In this document: positions 37,767-46,544 of the stretch, in pieces | Position numbering within the stretch: position 1 is the stretch's first letter | Layout of the letters: each line of letters begins with the position of its first letter | Assembly: GCF_017309075.1 (NCBI RefSeq) | Contig: NZ_JAEMGS010000017.1 | Location: 20,002-84,001, forward strand | DNA length: 64,000 nucleotides | Direction: 5' to 3' | DNA from: Motiliproteus sp. SC1-56 | GTDB taxonomy: Bacteria; Pseudomonadota; Gammaproteobacteria; Pseudomonadales; Balneatricaceae | Notes under the pieces: generated by a model | What the model was told of the DNA's origin: nothing | The model's input: the letters and a program-made list of their open reading frames with translations, nothing else | The model's database searches: none | Program-made: the position numbers and the translations under genes

Positions 37767-38171
37767 ATGTCTGAAATTTTAAACGTGTTGACACGCAAAA
37801 CATCGCTTCGAAAGGCCTGTAAGGAGCTCTCGCTGGCCGAAATGGAAAAGCTTTCAGAAAACCTTCTGGAGCTGATCGAGGAGCGCAAGGAAGAAGAAGC
37901 GGCGCGATTGGAAGAGGAGCGTGAAAAGCGCGAAAAGCTGGAGCAGATCAAGCGGGAAATGGCTGAGTCCGGTATTGATATTGGCGAACTGATGGAATCT
38001 CTGGAAGGCGCCGCACCGAAAAAGCGCACGAAGGGGACAGTCAAACCCAAGTATCAGATCACCGACAGCGAAGGCAAGGTGCACCAGTGGACCGGCCGTG
38101 GCCGCACGCCTAAGGTGTTCCAGAAGTTTTTCGATGAAGGCGGCTCTAAAGAGGAGTGCCTGATCGGCTGA
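37767..38171 (+). CDS. H-NS-like nucleoid protein
   Basis: The 134-residue protein has a long charged coiled coil (about 20-68) for dimer formation, a linker, and a C-terminal DNA-binding domain with the TGRGRTP motif (109-115) of the H-NS family. H-NS proteins coat AT-rich DNA and silence acquired genes. It lies directly after the polysaccharide locus that contains a very AT-rich island, a natural target. The 123 bases upstream are AT-rich with a TACAAT -10 candidate (37729-37734) but no clear -35. A terminator follows at 38201. Confidence 0.88.
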   Translation: MSEILNVLTRKTSLRKACKELSLAEMEKLSENLLELIEERKEEEAARLEEEREKREKLEQIKREMAESGIDIGELMESLEGAAPKKRTKGTVKPKYQITDSEGKVHQWTGRGRTPKVFQKFFDEGGSKEECLIG

Positions 38172-38200
38172 TGGCGGGGTTCCAGCCCTGGCGGTTTTAA

Positions 38201-38225
38201 AGGCGTGCCTCGGCACGCCTTTTTT
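38201..38225 (+). terminator. Rho-independent terminator after the H-NS-like gene
   Basis: AGGCGTGCC and GGCACGCCT form a nine-base stem (or eight with a four-base loop) followed by five T. It lies 30 bases after the H-NS stop codon. Confidence 0.9.
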
Positions 38226-38318
38226 GTATTCGGTTTTCGGCGGCCGGCGTGGCTGGTATTATTTCACCCCCTTCTTCTTCAGTCCGCACGGCGGGCGCAA
38301 AATACATTGGTATCTCCC

Positions 38319-39143
38319 ATGAATGACGAAAAACTGCACAAGGTGCTGGCTCGTGCCGGTTTGGGCTCAAGGCGTGAAATGGAGCGCTGGATCGAATCGG
38401 GTCGGGTGCAGGTGAACGGTGAGCGGGCATCTTTGGGTGATCGCGTCACGCCGGCGGATGTAATCAAAGTCGATGGCCAGCGGGTTTCCCTCGGCGCAGA
38501 AGCCGGCAAGGGCTGTCGGGTGATTGTGTATAACAAACCGGTGGGGGAGGTGTGTACCCGGCACGATCCGGAGGGGCGCCCCACGGTTTTCGAAAAGCTC
38601 CCGAAGCTGAAAAGCGGTCGTTGGATTTCGGTGGGGCGTCTGGATATCAATACCAGCGGCTTACTGCTGTTTACCACGGACGGCGAGCTGGCCAACAAGT
38701 TGATGCACCCCTCCACCGGCATCGATCGCGAATACGCGGTGCGCGTGCATGGCGAGGTTTCCGACGAGACGCTGCAGAAGCTTAAGGAAGGGGTGTTTCT
38801 GGAAGATGGCATGGCTCGGTTCACCGATGTGCAGCTCTTCGATGGCACCGGCAGCAATGTCTGGTACCACGTAGTGCTGATGGAGGGTAAAAACCGCGAG
38901 GTGCGCCGCCTCTGGGAGTCTCAGGGGGTGGAGGTCAGCCGCCTCAAGCGGGTGCGTTACGGCTGCATTTTTATGCCCAAGTCTATCGCCAGCGGCCAGT
39001 GGCTGGAGCTGTCCCAGAAGGAGCTTAATGACCTTTGTGACCTGGCTGGCCTGGAGCGGCGTAAGGTGGTCCAGAAAACGCCGGAGCAGGCCAAGGCAGA
39101 CAAGCGCCGGCAGAAGCGGGCGCGGCCTGTGCGAGAGCGCTGA
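38319..39143 (+). CDS. rluB: 23S rRNA pseudouridine synthase RluB
   Basis: The 274-residue protein has an N-terminal S4 RNA-binding domain ([27 protein letters not shown]) and an RsuA/RluB-type catalytic domain with the [14 protein letters not shown] motif, whose Asp is catalytic. It modifies U2605 (E. coli numbering) in 23S rRNA. The C-terminus is a short Lys/Arg-rich tail. The ATG at 38319 fits the family start; the open frame begins 38 codons earlier across the preceding terminator. Confidence 0.92.
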   Translation: MNDEKLHKVLARAGLGSRREMERWIESGRVQVNGERASLGDRVTPADVIKVDGQRVSLGAEAGKGCRVIVYNKPVGEVCTRHDPEGRPTVFEKLPKLKSGRWISVGRLDINTSGLLLFTTDGELANKLMHPSTGIDREYAVRVHGEVSDETLQKLKEGVFLEDGMARFTDVQLFDGTGSNVWYHVVLMEGKNREVRRLWESQGVEVSRLKRVRYGCIFMPKSIASGQWLELSQKELNDLCDLAGLERRKVVQKTPEQAKADKRRQKRARPVRER

Positions 39144-39188
39144 GCCCCTTTCCTGTAGAGAGGGGATGGGGCGCCCTCGGACCCGGTA

Positions 39189-39932
39189 TTAGCCTTGGGC
39201 GTCGATGGATTGGCCATGGGTGCCGCGGCCGTCAGGCCCCATCAGGTAAAGGTAGGCGGGCATGATGGCCTCGACCGTGGCCAGGCGGTTGGGGTCTTCC
39301 GCCGGATAGGCGTTGGCCCGCATGTTGGTGCGGGTGGCGCCGGGGTTGATGGCGTTGACGCGAATATTGGAGGTGTTCTCCAGTTCGTCGGCCAGCACCT
39401 GGGTCAACCCTTCGATGGCGAACTTGGACACCGCGTAAGCGCCCCAGTAGGCCTTGCCGGTGCGTCCGACCCCTGAGGAGGTGAAGACAATAGAGGCCTC
39501 TTCCGCCTGGCGCAGCAGGGGAATCATCGCCTGGGTCAGGTAGAATTGGGCGTTCAGGTTGACCTGTATTACCTGGTCCCAGATGCTGGGGTCGTAACTT
39601 TCAATGGGGGTGCGTACTCCCAGAATGCCCGCGTTATTCAGCAGTCCGTCCAGCCGGCCGAACTCTTTCTCCAGTGTGGCGGCCAGGTTTTCGTAATCGT
39701 GAGCGCTGGCGCCTTCCATGTTTAACGGGAAAATGGCAGGTTGCGGCCCACCGTCCTCCTCAATTTCGTCATAGACCTCTTCCAGTTTGGCGACCGTGCG
39801 TCCGGCGAGGATGACGGTCGCCCCCTTGGCGGCGAAGGCCTTGGCCGCCGCGCGACCGATGCCGGCACCGGCGCCGGTGACCAGGATAATGCGGTCGTTG
39901 AGCAGGTTGTCGGGAGCTTGGTAGTCGAACAT
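39189..39932 (-). CDS. yciK: YciK-type short-chain oxidoreductase
   Basis: The 247-residue classical SDR has TGAGAGIGRAAA near residue 20, NNAGILG, the SSGVGRTGKAYWGAYAVSK active-site block (Tyr and Lys present) and NPGATRTNMRA. These match YciK, whose substrate is unknown. The ATG at 39932 has AAAGGAAA upstream. With the phosphatase and ubiG genes it forms a leftward set that matches the Pseudomonas order ubiG-mupP-yciK. Confidence 0.88.
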   Translation of the reverse strand: MFDYQAPDNLLNDRIILVTGAGAGIGRAAAKAFAAKGATVILAGRTVAKLEEVYDEIEEDGGPQPAIFPLNMEGASAHDYENLAATLEKEFGRLDGLLNNAGILGVRTPIESYDPSIWDQVIQVNLNAQFYLTQAMIPLLRQAEEASIVFTSSGVGRTGKAYWGAYAVSKFAIEGLTQVLADELENTSNIRVNAINPGATRTNMRANAYPAEDPNRLATVEAIMPAYLYLMGPDGRGTHGQSIDAQG

Positions 39933-39978
39933 GGTGTTTCCTTTCGTGGTGGCCAAGGGCGGGTGGTGGTGAGGGCGT

Positions 39979-40656
39979 TCAGCCCTCCAGTCGTGCGGCC
40001 AGCCAGGGCTGGAGGGTTTCGGCGCTGGTGGCGCAGTAGTCGGAGCCCCATTGTTGCGCCGAGTCACCTGGGCGCAGGTAGCCAAAGGCGGCGGCGACGG
40101 TGGTCATGCCGGCGCGTCGCCCGGCCTCGATATCCCGGCGGTGGTCGCCTATGTAAATGCTTGCTTGCGGCAGGCAGTCAATGGTGCGGCAGGCGAGCAA
40201 AAGCGGTTCAGGATCGGGTTTGCGCTTTTGCGTGTGCTCCGGGCAGATGAGCACCGCACAGCGCGTATCCAGTCCCAGGGCGCGCATAAGGGGTGCGCTG
40301 TAGCGTTCGGGCTTGTTAGTGACCACGCCCCAGGGCAAGCCAATGTCGTCGAGCCATTGAAGCAGGGGTTCTATGCCGGTGAAGGGGCGGGTCTGCTCGG
40401 CAAGCCCGGTGGCGTACTTTTGCAGCAGGCGGTGGCGCAGCGGCTCAAACCCTGCGTCTTCGGGGGATAGGGCGAAACCCGCCTGAATCATCGCGGCGGC
40501 CCCGTCGGAAACTACCTCGCGGATTTGGGGGTAGGGCAGTGGAGACAGTCCCTCTTCGGCGCGCATTTCGTTGAGAATGCGCGCAAAGTCAGGGGCGGTG
40601 TCCAGTAGCGTGCCGTCCAGGTCGAAGAGTATGGCGGTGTTGGGGGGCGGGTTCAT
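39979..40656 (-). CDS. mupP: HAD phosphatase, probable MurNAc-6-phosphate phosphatase MupP
   Basis: The 225-residue HAD protein has the nucleophile motif [10 protein letters not shown] (D12, D14), [16 protein letters not shown] and [11 protein letters not shown]. It is in the Gph family (phosphoglycolate phosphatase). The neighbourhood (ubiG before, yciK after) is that of P. aeruginosa mupP, a phosphatase of peptidoglycan recycling, so I favour MupP; phosphoglycolate phosphatase remains the alternative. Its ATG overlaps the ubiG stop by four bases. Confidence 0.8.
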   Translation of the reverse strand: MNPPPNTAILFDLDGTLLDTAPDFARILNEMRAEEGLSPLPYPQIREVVSDGAAAMIQAGFALSPEDAGFEPLRHRLLQKYATGLAEQTRPFTGIEPLLQWLDDIGLPWGVVTNKPERYSAPLMRALGLDTRCAVLICPEHTQKRKPDPEPLLLACRTIDCLPQASIYIGDHRRDIEAGRRAGMTTVAAAFGYLRPGDSAQQWGSDYCATSAETLQPWLAARLEG

Positions 40657-41390
40657 TCCGGTTTTTCGGTTTGCAGCAGGTAATTCACATCCACGTCGCG
40701 GGGGGCCAGGCGGTAGGCCTTGGTCAGTGGATTATAGGTCATGCCGGTCATCTCGCCGCAGAGCAGGCCTGCCTCGCGACACCAGGCGCCCAGTTCGCTG
40801 GGGCGGATGAAGCGGCTGTGCTCGTGGGTTCCCCGGGGCACCAGGTTGAGCAGGTACTCGGCGCCGACAATGGCCAGCAGGAAGGACTTGGGGTTGCGAT
40901 TGAGGGTCGAGAAGAAGACCTGGCCGCCGGGGCGTACCAGGGTCGCGCACGCGTTGACCACGGAGGCGGGGTCGGGGACGTGCTCCAGCATCTCAAGGCA
41001 AGTGACCACATCGAAACTTGCGGGGGCTTCGGCGGCCAGTTCTTCCACCGTGATCTGCCGGTAGTTCACCTTGACCCCGGATTCCAGCCCATGCAGCTTG
41101 GCGATTTTCAGCGGCGTTTCGCCCATGTCGATGCCGCTTACCTCGGCGCCGCGCAGCGCCATTGCCTCGGACAGGATGCCGCCACCACAGCCGACGTCGA
41201 GCACCCGTTTGCCGGCCAGGGGTGCGCGTTCGTCGATAAAGTTGACCCGTAGGGGGTTGATGTCGTGGAGGGGCTTGAACTCGCTCTCCTTGTCCCACCA
41301 GCGGCTGGCGAGGGCTTCGAACTTGGCGATCTCGTCCCGGTCCACATTGCCGCCGGCGGCGGAGGAGGTGGGTTTTGAGGCTTGGGTCAT
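40653..41390 (-). CDS. ubiG: Ubiquinone biosynthesis O-methyltransferase
   Basis: The 245-residue SAM methyltransferase has [24 protein letters not shown] and [11 protein letters not shown], typical of UbiG. It performs both O-methylations of the ubiquinone ring. The start at 41390 fits the family N-terminus ([19 protein letters not shown]); the frame is open farther upstream without homology. It is divergent from gyrA and leads the mupP-yciK set. Confidence 0.95.
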   Translation of the reverse strand: MTQASKPTSSAAGGNVDRDEIAKFEALASRWWDKESEFKPLHDINPLRVNFIDERAPLAGKRVLDVGCGGGILSEAMALRGAEVSGIDMGETPLKIAKLHGLESGVKVNYRQITVEELAAEAPASFDVVTCLEMLEHVPDPASVVNACATLVRPGGQVFFSTLNRNPKSFLLAIVGAEYLLNLVPRGTHEHSRFIRPSELGAWCREAGLLCGEMTGMTYNPLTKAYRLAPRDVDVNYLLQTEKPE

Positions 41391-41515
41391 GGAATGCTCT
41401 CTTACAGGTTGACAGCCGTCGCTGACGGGCCGGGGCATGTTACCACTGCGCTCGCTTCGCGCCCAGCTAGCCCCTTTGAAAAGACTCAATTTTGTCCCCG
41501 GCTTAGCGGTGCCTG

Positions 41516-41524
41516 TGGTATGAT
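41516..41524 (+). promoter_or_regulatory. Extended -10 promoter candidate for gyrA
   Basis: TGG followed by TATGAT forms an extended -10 box in the 240-base gap between divergent ubiG and gyrA. It lies about 107 bases upstream of the gyrA ATG. No clear -35 is found at 16-18 bases. Confidence 0.45.
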
Positions 41525-41630
41525 TGCGTGATTTTTTAAGACGCGGTCGCGAAGCCTTGCTCGCAACCCGAGTATGTCGGTTCATCCCCCTTGCCCAAGT
41601 GGGGAGCCAGTGAAAGGAAAGCAGGATTTT

Positions 41631-44225
41631 ATGGGTGAATTAGCCAAAGAGATCCAACCGGTCAACATTGAGGACGAGCTTAAGCAGTCTTATCTGGATT
41701 ACGCCATGAGTGTGATTATCGGGCGCGCCCTGCCCGATGTCCGCGACGGCCTCAAGCCTGTCCACCGCCGTGTGCTGTATGCCATGCACGAGCTGGGCAA
41801 CGACTGGAACAAACCGTATAAAAAGTCGGCTCGTGTGGTGGGTGATGTCATCGGTAAATACCACCCCCACGGCGACTCCGCCGTCTACGACACCATCGTG
41901 CGGATGGCGCAGCCCTTTTCCATGCGGTACACCCTGGTCGACGGCCAGGGCAACTTCGGCTCCATTGACGGTGACTCCGCGGCAGCCATGCGTTACACCG
42001 AGGTGCGCATGGAGAAGATCTCCCACGAGATTCTTTCCGATCTGGAAAAGGAGACCGTCGACTACGTACCCAACTACGACGGTACCGAGCAGATTCCCGA
42101 GGTCATGCCTACCCGGGTGCCCAACCTGCTGGTCAACGGCTCCTCCGGCATCGCCGTGGGCATGGCCACGAATATTCCGCCGCACAACCTCACCGAGGTG
42201 GTGCGCGGTACCATCGCCCTGATCGATAATCCGGCCCTGGACGTGGACGCCCTGATGGAGTTCATTCCGGGTCCGGATTTCCCCACCGGAGCGATCATCA
42301 ACGGCCGCGCCGGCATTCTGCAGGCCTACCGCACCGGTCGCGGGCGCATCTACCTGCGCTCCAAGTACCACGTGGAGACGGACTCGAAAAACGGCAAGGA
42401 CTCCATTGTCGTTACCGAGATTCCCTACCAGGTCAACAAGGCGCGTCTGATCGAGAAGATCGCCGAGCTGGTCAAGGAGAAGCGGGTCGAGGGCATTACC
42501 GAGCTGCGCGACGAGTCCGACAAGGACGGCATGCGCATTGTCATCGAGCTGCGCCGCGGCGAGGTGCCGGAGGTGGTGGTCAACAACCTCTATGCCCACA
42601 CTCAGATGGAGAACGTCTTCGGCATCAACGTGGTCGCCCTGGTGGACGGTCAGCCCAAGACCCTGAACCTCAAGGAGCTGCTGGAAGCCTTCATCCGCCA
42701 CCGTCGCGAGGTGGTGACCCGGCGCACCATCTTCGATCTGCGCAAGGCCCGCGAGCGCGGCCACATTCTCGAGGGGTTGACCGTTGCCCTGGCCAACATC
42801 GACCCGGTGATCGAGCTGATCAAGACTTCCAAAACCTCTGCCGAGGCCAAGGAGAAACTGATCGATAGCAGCTGGGAGCCCGGGCAGGTGACCGGTATGC
42901 TCGAGCGGGCCGGCAGCGATGCCTGTCGTCCCGACGACCTGCCCGAACAGTTCGGCATTCGCGACGGCCGCTACCACCTGTCGCCGGCCCAGGCCCAGGC
43001 CATCCTGGACCTGCGCCTGCATCGCCTCACGGGGCTCGAACAGGACAAGCTGATCGAAGAGTACAAGGTGCTGCTGGAGAAGATCGCCGAGCTGCTGGAG
43101 ATTCTGGGCAGCACCGAGCGGCTGATGCAGGTGATCCGTGAAGAGCTGGAAGCGGTGGTCGAGGAGTACGGTGACGAGCGGCTGACGGAAATTACCGCCT
43201 CGCGCCAGGATCTCACCATGGCGGACCTGATCACCGAGGAGGATATGGTGGTCACCATTTCCCACGGCGGTTACGCCAAGAGCCAGCCCCTGGACAGCTA
43301 CCAGGCTCAGCGCCGTGGTGGGCGCGGCAAGTCCGCCACCGCGATCAAGGACGAGGATTACGTGGCGCACCTGTTGGTGGCTAACACCCACGATACCATC
43401 CTCTGCTTTACCAACCGGGGTAAGGTTTACTGGCTCAAGGTCTACGAGATTCCGCCGGCCAGCCGCACGTCCCGGGGGCGCCCCATCGTCAACATGCTGC
43501 CCCTGGAAGAGGGGGAGTGGATCACCACGATCCTGCCGGTGAACGAGTACACCGAGGACCATTTTGTATTCATGGCCACCGCCATGGGGACGGTGAAGAA
43601 GACCCCGCTGGTCAACTTCTCCCGCCCCCGCAGCAGCGGCCTGATCGCCCTGGCGTTGGAAGAGGGCGACACCCTGATCGGTGCGGCCATCACCAACGGT
43701 CGCCAGGAAGTCATGCTGTTCAGCGACCAGGGCAAGGCCGTGCGCTTCGAGGAGGCGCTGGTGCGGCCCATGAGCCGAACCGCACGGGGTATTCGCGGTA
43801 TTCGCATCCATGAGTCGGCCCGGGTGATCTCGCTGATCATTCCCGAGGAGGGTGGTCGGGTGTTGACCGCCAGCGTCCATGGCTACGGCAAGCTCACCCC
43901 GTTGTCGGAATTTCCGGTCAAAGGACGGGGCGGCCAGGGGGTAATCGCCATGCAGATGTCCGAGCGCAATGGCGAGCTGGTGGGTGCTGTCCAGGTCTTT
44001 GACGGTGATGAGGTGATGTTGATCAGCGACCAGGGAACCCTGGTGCGCACCCGTACCGACGAGATCTCGGTGCTGAGCCGCAACACGCAGGGGGTTACCC
44101 TGATCCGCGTTGTCGAAGGCGAAAAGCTGGTTGGCGTGGCCCGGGTTCAGGAGCCTCAGGACGCGGACGACGACAGCGAAACCGATGACGAGGACGCGGC
44201 TGCCGCCGAGGCTGTCGAGGAGTAA
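41631..44225 (+). CDS. gyrA: DNA gyrase subunit A
   Basis: The 864-residue protein is full length. The catalytic tyrosine is Y122 with R121 in AAMRYTE. The quinolone region reads [13 protein letters not shown] with S83 and D87, the susceptible-type residues (E. coli numbering coincides). QRRGGRGK near residue 565 is the GyrA box that wraps DNA, and a six-bladed beta-pinwheel domain follows. The tail is acidic ([12 protein letters not shown]). The ATG at 41631 matches family starts. Unlike Pseudomonas, serC does not follow; pheA is next. Confidence 0.98.
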   Translation: MGELAKEIQPVNIEDELKQSYLDYAMSVIIGRALPDVRDGLKPVHRRVLYAMHELGNDWNKPYKKSARVVGDVIGKYHPHGDSAVYDTIVRMAQPFSMRYTLVDGQGNFGSIDGDSAAAMRYTEVRMEKISHEILSDLEKETVDYVPNYDGTEQIPEVMPTRVPNLLVNGSSGIAVGMATNIPPHNLTEVVRGTIALIDNPALDVDALMEFIPGPDFPTGAIINGRAGILQAYRTGRGRIYLRSKYHVETDSKNGKDSIVVTEIPYQVNKARLIEKIAELVKEKRVEGITELRDESDKDGMRIVIELRRGEVPEVVVNNLYAHTQMENVFGINVVALVDGQPKTLNLKELLEAFIRHRREVVTRRTIFDLRKARERGHILEGLTVALANIDPVIELIKTSKTSAEAKEKLIDSSWEPGQVTGMLERAGSDACRPDDLPEQFGIRDGRYHLSPAQAQAILDLRLHRLTGLEQDKLIEEYKVLLEKIAELLEILGSTERLMQVIREELEAVVEEYGDERLTEITASRQDLTMADLITEEDMVVTISHGGYAKSQPLDSYQAQRRGGRGKSATAIKDEDYVAHLLVANTHDTILCFTNRGKVYWLKVYEIPPASRTSRGRPIVNMLPLEEGEWITTILPVNEYTEDHFVFMATAMGTVKKTPLVNFSRPRSSGLIALALEEGDTLIGAAITNGRQEVMLFSDQGKAVRFEEALVRPMSRTARGIRGIRIHESARVISLIIPEEGGRVLTASVHGYGKLTPLSEFPVKGRGGQGVIAMQMSERNGELVGAVQVFDGDEVMLISDQGTLVRTRTDEISVLSRNTQGVTLIRVVEGEKLVGVARVQEPQDADDDSETDDEDAAAAEAVEE

Positions 44226-44299
44226 CCAGGGGCGGCCTTATGGCCGCTGAGCATTCCCCGGGGGCTTCGACAAGCCCCGCGCTAGCAAGAGCCGAGCCC

Positions 44300-45400
44300 A
44301 TGAGCGATCAGGAGCAGCAGCTGGGCAAGCTGCGCCAGGAAATAGACCGTATCGACCAGCAGATTCTGCAGCTGGTCAGTGACCGCGCCCGCTGTGCGCA
44401 GCAGGTGGCGGAGGTGAAGCAGACCGCGCCTGACCAGGGGGCGGTGTTCTATCGTCCCGAGCGAGAGGCCCAGGTGTTGCGCCGGATTATGGACACCAAC
44501 CCGGGCCCCTTGGATGGCGAGGAGGTGGCCAAGGTCTTTCGCCAGATCATGTCCGCCTGCCTGGCGCTTGAGCAGCCCATGCACATCGCGTTTCTGGGGC
44601 CCGAGGGCACCTTTACCCAGGCGGCGGCGCTCAAGCATTTCGGTCATTCTGTTATCAGCGTTCCTCTGCATTCCATCGACGAGGTGTTCAGGGAAGTGGA
44701 GTCGGGCGCGGCCCATTACGGGGTGGTGCCGATCGAGAACTCCACAGAGGGCATGGTCCATCACACCCTGGACATGTTCCGCGAATCGACCCTGACCATC
44801 TGCGGCGAGGTGGAGCTTCGCATTCACCAGCACCTGCTGGCGGCCGACGGGGTGGACCTGGATAACGTCAGTCGCATCTACTCTCACCAGCAGTCTCTGG
44901 CCCAGTGCCGGCGCTGGTTGGACGCCCGCTATCCCGGTGTAGAACGGGTGGCGGTGAGCAGTAACGCCGAGGCTGCTCGGCGTGCAGCCGCGGAGAAAGA
45001 CGAGCAGGCGGTGGCGATTGCCGGCGATATGGCAGCCGAGCTTTACAACCTGAAGGCGGTGGTAGAGAACATTGAGGACCAGCCTGATAACACCACGCGG
45101 TTTTTGGTGGTGGGTAACCAGTTGACCGGCCCCAGCGGGCGTGACAAGACGTCGATGCTGGTGGCGGCCCGCAACAAGCCGGGGGCGCTGTATCACCTGC
45201 TGGAGCCTTTCCACCGCTTTGGTATCAGCCTGACCCGCATCGAAACCCGCCCCTCGGGGATGGGTACCTGGGGTTACATTTTCTACATCGATTGCGAGGG
45301 CCACTACTCCGACGCACCGATTCAAAAGGTGATGAAGGAGATCGGTGACGAGGCGCAGGAGCTCAAACTGCTGGGTTCCTACCCCCAGGCTGTTCTGTGA
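44300..45400 (+). CDS. pheA: Bifunctional chorismate mutase / prephenate dehydratase
   Basis: The 366-residue protein has an N-terminal AroQ chorismate mutase domain (LRQEIDRIDQQILQLVSDRA), a prephenate dehydratase domain (IAFLGPEGTFTQAAA, VPIENSTEGMV, DNTTRFLVVG) and a C-terminal ACT regulatory domain with the GALYHLL and ESRP-like IETRPSG motifs that bind phenylalanine. It converts chorismate to phenylpyruvate and is probably inhibited by Phe. It lies 74 bases after gyrA and leads the aromatic and histidinol-phosphate aminotransferase set. Confidence 0.96.
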   Translation: MSDQEQQLGKLRQEIDRIDQQILQLVSDRARCAQQVAEVKQTAPDQGAVFYRPEREAQVLRRIMDTNPGPLDGEEVAKVFRQIMSACLALEQPMHIAFLGPEGTFTQAAALKHFGHSVISVPLHSIDEVFREVESGAAHYGVVPIENSTEGMVHHTLDMFRESTLTICGEVELRIHQHLLAADGVDLDNVSRIYSHQQSLAQCRRWLDARYPGVERVAVSSNAEAARRAAAEKDEQAVAIAGDMAAELYNLKAVVENIEDQPDNTTRFLVVGNQLTGPSGRDKTSMLVAARNKPGALYHLLEPFHRFGISLTRIETRPSGMGTWGYIFYIDCEGHYSDAPIQKVMKEIGDEAQELKLLGSYPQAVL

Positions 45401-45440
45401 ACGTCCTGCTGAACCATTAATCCAGGTCAGGGAGACTATT

Positions 45441-46544
45441 GTGAGTTGTGATTTTCAAGCGCTGGCGGCGCCGGGGGTGAGGGGGCTGCAGCCCTATGTG
45501 CCCGGCAAACCGGTTGAGGAGCTGGAGCGAGAGCTGGGTATTGCCAATATCGTCAAATTGGCCAGCAACGAGAACCCCTTGGGACTGAGTGAGGCGGCGG
45601 CAGATGCGATTCGCGCCGGGCTCGGGGAGGGCGCACGCTACCCGGATGGCAACGGCTATGCCCTGAAGCGGGCGCTGCAAGCCCGTTTCGGTCTTGAGAT
45701 GTCCCAGATCACCCTCGGCAATGGCTCCAACGATGTGCTGGAGCTGGTGGCCAGGGCCTTCCTGTCCCCGGGGGCAGAAGCGGTTTTTTCCCAGCATGCG
45801 TTCGCCGTCTATCCCATCGTTACCCAGGCCATCGGTGCGACGGCGGTGGTCACGGCGGCGAAAGATTGGGGGCACGACCTGGATGCCATGGCGGCAGCCA
45901 TCAGTGACAAGACCCGGGTGGTTTTTATCGCCAACCCTAACAACCCCACCGGGACCTGGATCGACCGCGACACGCTGGTCGGTTTTCTGGACCGGGTGCC
46001 GGAACGGGTGGTGGTGGTGCTGGATGAGGCCTACACCGAGTATGTGGACTCCTCGCGTTTTCCTGATGGCTTGGCGCTGCTGTCCCGCTATCCCAATCTG
46101 GTGGTGACCCGTACCTTCTCCAAGGCTTATGGGCTCGCTGCCTTGCGTATCGGCTACGCCGCCTCCAGCGCCGCGATTGCCGACCTTCTCAACCGGGTGC
46201 GTCAGCCGTTCAATGCCAATAGCCTGGCCCAGGCGGCCGCCACGGCCGTGTTGGGTGATGAGGCTTACCTGGCCCGGAGCCGCGAGGTTAATCGCGCCGG
46301 AATGGCGCAGTTGGAGTCCGGTTTTGCCACGCTGGGCCTCGATTACATTCCCTCCGTCGGCAACTTCATCGCCGTGGATGTGGCCTGCGAGGCGGGGCCG
46401 GTGTTCGAAGCGCTGCTTCGTGAAGGCGTCATTGTGCGTCCGGTGGGAGGCTACGAGATGCCCAGACACCTGCGTGTCAGCATTGGTCTTGAGGCCGAGA
46501 ACCAAGCCTGCCTGAGCGCGCTCAAGAAGGTGCTGGGCCGCTGA
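45441..46544 (+). CDS. hisC: Histidinol-phosphate aminotransferase (HisC2 type)
   Basis: The 367-residue PLP enzyme has LASNENPLG, ANPNNPTG, LDEAYTEYV and the PLP lysine K228 in TFSKAYGLA. It is of the histidinol-phosphate aminotransferase family; at this position, between pheA and tyrA, it may also transaminate aromatic keto acids. It starts with GTG at 45441 behind GGGAG and ends with TGATG overlap into tyrA-aroA. Confidence 0.92.
   Translation: MSCDFQALAAPGVRGLQPYVPGKPVEELERELGIANIVKLASNENPLGLSEAAADAIRAGLGEGARYPDGNGYALKRALQARFGLEMSQITLGNGSNDVLELVARAFLSPGAEAVFSQHAFAVYPIVTQAIGATAVVTAAKDWGHDLDAMAAAISDKTRVVFIANPNNPTGTWIDRDTLVGFLDRVPERVVVVLDEAYTEYVDSSRFPDGLALLSRYPNLVVTRTFSKAYGLAALRIGYAASSAAIADLLNRVRQPFNANSLAQAAATAVLGDEAYLARSREVNRAGMAQLESGFATLGLDYIPSVGNFIAVDVACEAGPVFEALLREGVIVRPVGGYEMPRHLRVSIGLEAENQACLSALKKVLGR

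Noticed and set aside
41640..43880. A 746-codon open frame antisense to gyrA
   Set aside because: It is a shadow of the GC-rich gyrA codons; the translation has no recognisable domain and gyrA itself is beyond doubt.
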